17,944 nt of DNA from a bacterium. Its GTDB lineage: Bacteria; JAMCPX01. The notes under the pieces are model-generated. The model was given only the letters and a program-made list of their open reading frames with translations, did no database searches and was not told the origin of the DNA. Location: the NCBI GenBank assembly GCA_021787655.1, contig JAJYLM010000033.1, positions 1 through 17,944 of the forward strand, written 5' to 3'. This document shows, piece after piece, positions 14,619-17,944 of the stretch. The stretch's first letter is position 1. Each line of letters opens with the position of its first letter. Made by a program: the position numbers and the translations under genes.

Positions 14619-17069
14619 ATGGGGTTATTATTTATTTTTATTGCGCAGGTTGCCGGTATCCTTATATCTTCAGTGCGACCCGAAATCCCGTGGTATGCCT
14701 GCGTGTGCATGGCAGCAGCAGTGCTGTGTACACTTGTGCTGTCAAAAAACGCGGTGCTGTGGCTCTTCGCAATTTCGTGCATTACGTTCATGATCAGTGC
14801 GAAACTCTGTCCGCGCCCTTCGGTGCAGTGTGCTGAAGATGTGCTGTCATCGGCAGGACACAGCAGGACAGCTGTTGCGGGATGGGTCACGGATTATGTG
14901 GAAGAATACCCTGACCGTGAAAAGATCATCGTCCGTATCGATGAACTTCGAGATACGCAGGGCACCGGCATACCGGCTGGCCGCGGCTGCGTGGTTCAGA
15001 TCTTTGCATTCGTGAGCAACAGCAGCCAGGGACACCTCCTCAGGGGCGACTATGTCCGCGCCGTGGTGCGTTTGAGAGAACCGAAAAACCTCAACAACCC
15101 GGGCTCGTACGACTACCGGCGCGCCCTTGCCCGCAGGGGTATTGGTTTGATCGCATACGTCAGCACCCGTGATGACATCGCGGCCGACGCTGCCCGCGCC
15201 AGGACAGGCCTCCGCAGATCCATCGACAGTGTTCGGCTGCAAATAAAAGATGTCATCCTGCGCAACATCAGGGGCCAGGCTGCATCCGGTATCGTTACTG
15301 CCCTCGTGATTGGAGATCAGGGATACATCTCCAGGGATATCAGGAGGATGTTTGCGTCGACCGGCATTATCCATATCCTCGTTGTCGCAGGGCTGCACCT
15401 CGCCATCATAACGCACCTGTGCTACCTGCTGATAAAATTTGTCCTGTCGCGCTTCAGATACCTGTGCATCCATGCCAACATTCCGAAACTCTCCCTGTCC
15501 ATGTCGCTCGTGCCCATGCTCGCCTACATCTTCATCAGCGGGGCAAACGCCCCGGTCGTCAGAAGCGGCAGTATGATAGTCGTGTACTGCGTACTTTTTC
15601 TGATGAACAGGACACGCGCACGGTGGACCGGTATCCTGATTGCAGGTATCTTCATACTTACTATGGATCCCCTGGCTGTGTTCAGTATCTCGTTCCAGCT
15701 TTCATTCACAGCGGTTGCCTCTCTTATTGCCTTTATGCCGGTCATCGGGCGCATGACTGCTGCGGGTATACGGAGCATTCAGCCCCGTTGGCTGCAAGCT
15801 GTTTCAGGGCACGTGCTCGGCATGCTGCTGGTAAGTCTGTTCGTAACAATCGGGCTATGCGGGGTGATTGCGTTTTATTTCAATACGATTCCCCTGTTCG
15901 GGGTCCTGCTCAACCTCATCGTGATACCGTTCTTTTGCTACCTTGTTCTGCCGCTTTCGCTACTCTCTTCGGCAGCAGGAGTTGTTCTGCCGGCGGTAAG
16001 CCATTATCTTTTTATGATCGTCTCATTGCTCCTGCACTGCATTGTTTTTGTTATCAGTCATGTTTCAAACTTATCCGTCGCCTCCATCAGGATCCCGACC
16101 CCGACCGTGTTTGAAATCTTTCTTTACTACGCAGGTTTGATAGTCCTGCTCAATGTCAGGAGGATGGGACCGAAGGCTGCATTTTCCCTGCTCTCCGTTA
16201 TTGTGCTGTTTACGGCGGCCGATATCGGTTTTTTTGTCTCAAAAAACAATTTTGATAAAAAACTGAGGATAACGTTTATCGATGTGGGGCAGGGGGACAG
16301 TTCACTCATAGAATTTCCGTCCGGAAAAACAATGCTGATCGATGCAGGCGGCAGTGCGTACAGCAGCTTTGATACCGGAGAGGCAGTCATTGCACGGTAT
16401 CTATGGTCATTGAAACGGCGGACGATCGATTACGTCGTATCCTCACATCCGCAGGAGGACCACATGGCCGGCCTGGGTTTTATCATACGAACCATGGATG
16501 TGAAAAAGGTCTACGCAAGCGATTGTGCGCCGGAAACCGAAGTCTACAGAGGGTTCATGGATGCGGTCCGCTCCTCGGGCGCAGTCCTCTCAACGGTCAC
16601 CGGCACTGCACAAACGTTCACGATCAACGGTGTTGAAATCAGGTTGTTCAGCGTTCCGCACGACGCGTGCGACGCAGCCCGGAAAAAAGACATCAATAAC
16701 GACGCGGTCCTGGTCAGGCTGACCTATAAAAAGGTGAGCCTCCTGTTGACAGGGGATATCGAAAAGGTTGCGGAATACGCACTGGTCGAAACGTATGGTG
16801 ACGCATTGAGCTCGACCATCATGAAGGCACCGCACCACGGGAGTGCGACCTCGTCCACAGGCAGGTTCATCGATGCAGTCGGGCCCGGGATCGTCGTTGT
16901 GCCGGTCGGAAAGGACAACCCGTTCCGCATGCCTGCCAAGGCGGTGCTCAGACGGTTATTCAGGAGGAACATCCGCGTTCTGCGTACGGACAGAAACGGT
17001 GCAATAACGATCGTGACCGATGGAGACGGGATCACCATAAAAACCTATCTGGACAATTCGTCCGCGTGA
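14619..17069 (+). CDS. comEC: ComEC/Rec2-family DNA uptake channel with metallo-beta-lactamase domain
   Basis: ComEC is the inner-membrane channel that carries single-stranded DNA into the cell during natural transformation. The 816-residue protein has the full three-part layout: an N-terminal membrane pair with an OB-like periplasmic region (about 1-190), the multi-helix Competence domain (about 210-520; VAGLHLAI, SGANAPVVRS), and a C-terminal metallo-beta-lactamase-like domain. The last shows DVGQGD (555-560), HPQEDH (610-615, cf. HxHxDH), GD (712-713) and HHGS (739-742), so the nuclease-like site looks largely intact. There is no Shine-Dalgarno sequence before the ATG, and no other in-frame start occurs between the upstream stop at 14583-14585 and this ATG. 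With the promoter so close, translation may be leaderless. It stands alone, convergent with the epimerase gene after 13 bases. Confidence 0.95.
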   Translation: MGLLFIFIAQVAGILISSVRPEIPWYACVCMAAAVLCTLVLSKNAVLWLFAISCITFMISAKLCPRPSVQCAEDVLSSAGHSRTAVAGWVTDYVEEYPDREKIIVRIDELRDTQGTGIPAGRGCVVQIFAFVSNSSQGHLLRGDYVRAVVRLREPKNLNNPGSYDYRRALARRGIGLIAYVSTRDDIAADAARARTGLRRSIDSVRLQIKDVILRNIRGQAASGIVTALVIGDQGYISRDIRRMFASTGIIHILVVAGLHLAIITHLCYLLIKFVLSRFRYLCIHANIPKLSLSMSLVPMLAYIFISGANAPVVRSGSMIVVYCVLFLMNRTRARWTGILIAGIFILTMDPLAVFSISFQLSFTAVASLIAFMPVIGRMTAAGIRSIQPRWLQAVSGHVLGMLLVSLFVTIGLCGVIAFYFNTIPLFGVLLNLIVIPFFCYLVLPLSLLSSAAGVVLPAVSHYLFMIVSLLLHCIVFVISHVSNLSVASIRIPTPTVFEIFLYYAGLIVLLNVRRMGPKAAFSLLSVIVLFTAADIGFFVSKNNFDKKLRITFIDVGQGDSSLIEFPSGKTMLIDAGGSAYSSFDTGEAVIARYLWSLKRRTIDYVVSSHPQEDHMAGLGFIIRTMDVKKVYASDCAPETEVYRGFMDAVRSSGAVLSTVTGTAQTFTINGVEIRLFSVPHDACDAARKKDINNDAVLVRLTYKKVSLLLTGDIEKVAEYALVETYGDALSSTIMKAPHHGSATSSTGRFIDAVGPGIVVVPVGKDNPFRMPAKAVLRRLFRRNIRVLRTDRNGAITIVTDGDGITIKTYLDNSSA

Positions 17070-17082
17070 AGCGGTCGCCGGC

Positions 17083-17944
17083 TTATTTCTGTTTGAGTGC
17101 ACTCAGGTCAAGGGTCGTGAGCCAGTCCATGGTTTTTGCAAACCCTTTTTCAAACGATACCTTCGGCTTCCACCCGAGCTCCCGCTCTGCCTTTGCTATC
17201 GAGAATTTCAGCCGTGAACCGAGGTTTTTTACCGTGTAGGTCGTGAGCAGCGGCCGGGTCTTGATGTTGAAGAGCTTCCAGATACCTTCCATGACAACGG
17301 CGCCGGCATAGGCAGCTGCATAGGGGATCTGGGTGGTGACCGGCTTCACGTTGAGGGTTTCAGCGATGCCTTTACAAAAGTTCTGCAGGGTGACAGATTC
17401 CCCGTCGTGCACAAGGTAGCCGTTCCCGATCGCGCGCTCGTCCTCCGAGATCAGGAGCAGCAGGTCCACGAGGTTTTCTATATACGTCGGCCAGACCAGC
17501 ACGTCTTTGCGCCAGTAGATCAGCTCGCGCTTGACGATCGAATCCGCAAGCAGGGGAACAAACGTCTTGTCCCCGGGGCCGAACGCCCAGCATGGATACA
17601 CCATGGTCACCGGAAGCTTTTGTTCCTTGTGGTAGCGCCAGGTGATCTCTTCGGCCTTGATCTTGGAATCAGGGTACGGCTCTCCCCACGGTTTCAGGGG
17701 GAAGGTCTCATCCATGACCACGGACTCATCGGTGCCGAAGACATCGTTGGTACTGATATCCACGAGCCTCGATACGCCGGCATCCACGGCAGCCTTGCAG
17801 ACATTCTCGATTCCGCCGATGGTGACCTCTTCGAACAGCTTCCACGGTGCCCAGTCCGTTACAACAGCGGCACAGTGGAAGATGATGTCCATGCCCGCGG
17901 CAGCTCTCCGTACGGAATCGTACTGGCGGATATCACCGTGGACA
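17083..17944 (-). CDS. NAD-dependent epimerase/dehydratase family protein (5' end outside window)
   Basis: Extended short-chain dehydrogenase/reductase. The frame is open to the window edge, so the internal ATG at 17892 is not the real start: in-frame residues before it (VHGDIRQYDSVRRAAAG) are the usual family sequence ahead of MDIIFHCAA. 286 residues are visible. The catalytic YxxxK is YPDSK (17662-17676), preceded by the Ser-containing DISTNDVFG and followed by YPCWAFGPGD, typical of the family. The nucleotide-binding GxxGxxG lies outside the window. The substrate could be a nucleotide sugar, a sterol/hopanoid-type or a flavonol-like compound; sequence and neighbours do not decide. Confidence 0.9.
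   Translation of the reverse strand, partial: VHGDIRQYDSVRRAAAGMDIIFHCAAVVTDWAPWKLFEEVTIGGIENVCKAAVDAGVSRLVDISTNDVFGTDESVVMDETFPLKPWGEPYPDSKIKAEEITWRYHKEQKLPVTMVYPCWAFGPGDKTFVPLLADSIVKRELIYWRKDVLVWPTYIENLVDLLLLISEDERAIGNGYLVHDGESVTLQNFCKGIAETLNVKPVTTQIPYAAAYAGAVVMEGIWKLFNIKTRPLLTTYTVKNLGSRLKFSIAKAERELGWKPKVSFEKGFAKTMDWLTTLDLSALKQK

Overview
The window looks like chromosomal DNA of a Gram-negative, probably anaerobic bacterium. It encodes outer-membrane and lipoprotein-type proteins, a multihaem c-type cytochrome, a flavin-dependent thymidylate synthase (ThyX) and an extracytoplasmic-function (ECF) sigma operon with a DUF3106 protein. Base composition is moderately GC-rich throughout. Gene content fits Desulfobacterota/Desulfuromonadota or Nitrospirota, but I cannot place it from sequence alone. 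I saw no tRNA, rRNA, insertion sequence, prophage or CRISPR array.

Layout. (1) 1-1545, minus: the N-terminal 515 residues of a lipoprotein cytochrome with five CxxCH haem sites, cut by the window start, with a sigma70-like promoter before it. (2) 1639-4116, minus: leuS; 4246-5073, plus: thyX, divergent from leuS. (3) 5144-8486, minus: a compact array read from high to low coordinates: outer-membrane beta-barrel protein, ECF sigma factor, membrane anti-sigma factor, 78-residue exported protein, and exported DUF3106 repeat protein. The last four genes overlap one another. (4) 8649-9548, plus: a lipoprotein of unknown function, divergent from that array, followed by two strong hairpins. (5) 9647-14441, minus: a four-gene cluster of ABC ATPase, ABC permease, YhaM-type HD exoribonuclease and CCA-adding-type nucleotidyltransferase with HD domain. 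(6) 14619-17069, plus: comEC/rec2, with a near-consensus promoter so close to the ATG that the message may be leaderless. (7) 17083-17944, minus: an NAD-dependent epimerase/dehydratase cut by the window end.

The most interesting part is 5144-8650. The periplasmic tail of the anti-sigma factor and the small exported protein encoded directly after it share an unusual six-residue tandem repeat, roughly [DER]-[ML]-[YLI]-x-x-[LM], rich in Met, Tyr and His. The next protein is built of seven exact 18-residue repeats. The sigma gene and the divergent lipoprotein gene are preceded by nearly identical ECF-type promoter elements, GGAACTT-N15-GTTT(A/C)A. I infer a self-regulating envelope-sensing module in which the small protein and the DUF3106 protein control sigma release through like-with-like pairing with the anti-sigma tail, and in which the lipoprotein is one output. 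The remaining genes are mostly housekeeping: translation, dTMP synthesis, RNA 3'-end processing, export and DNA uptake.
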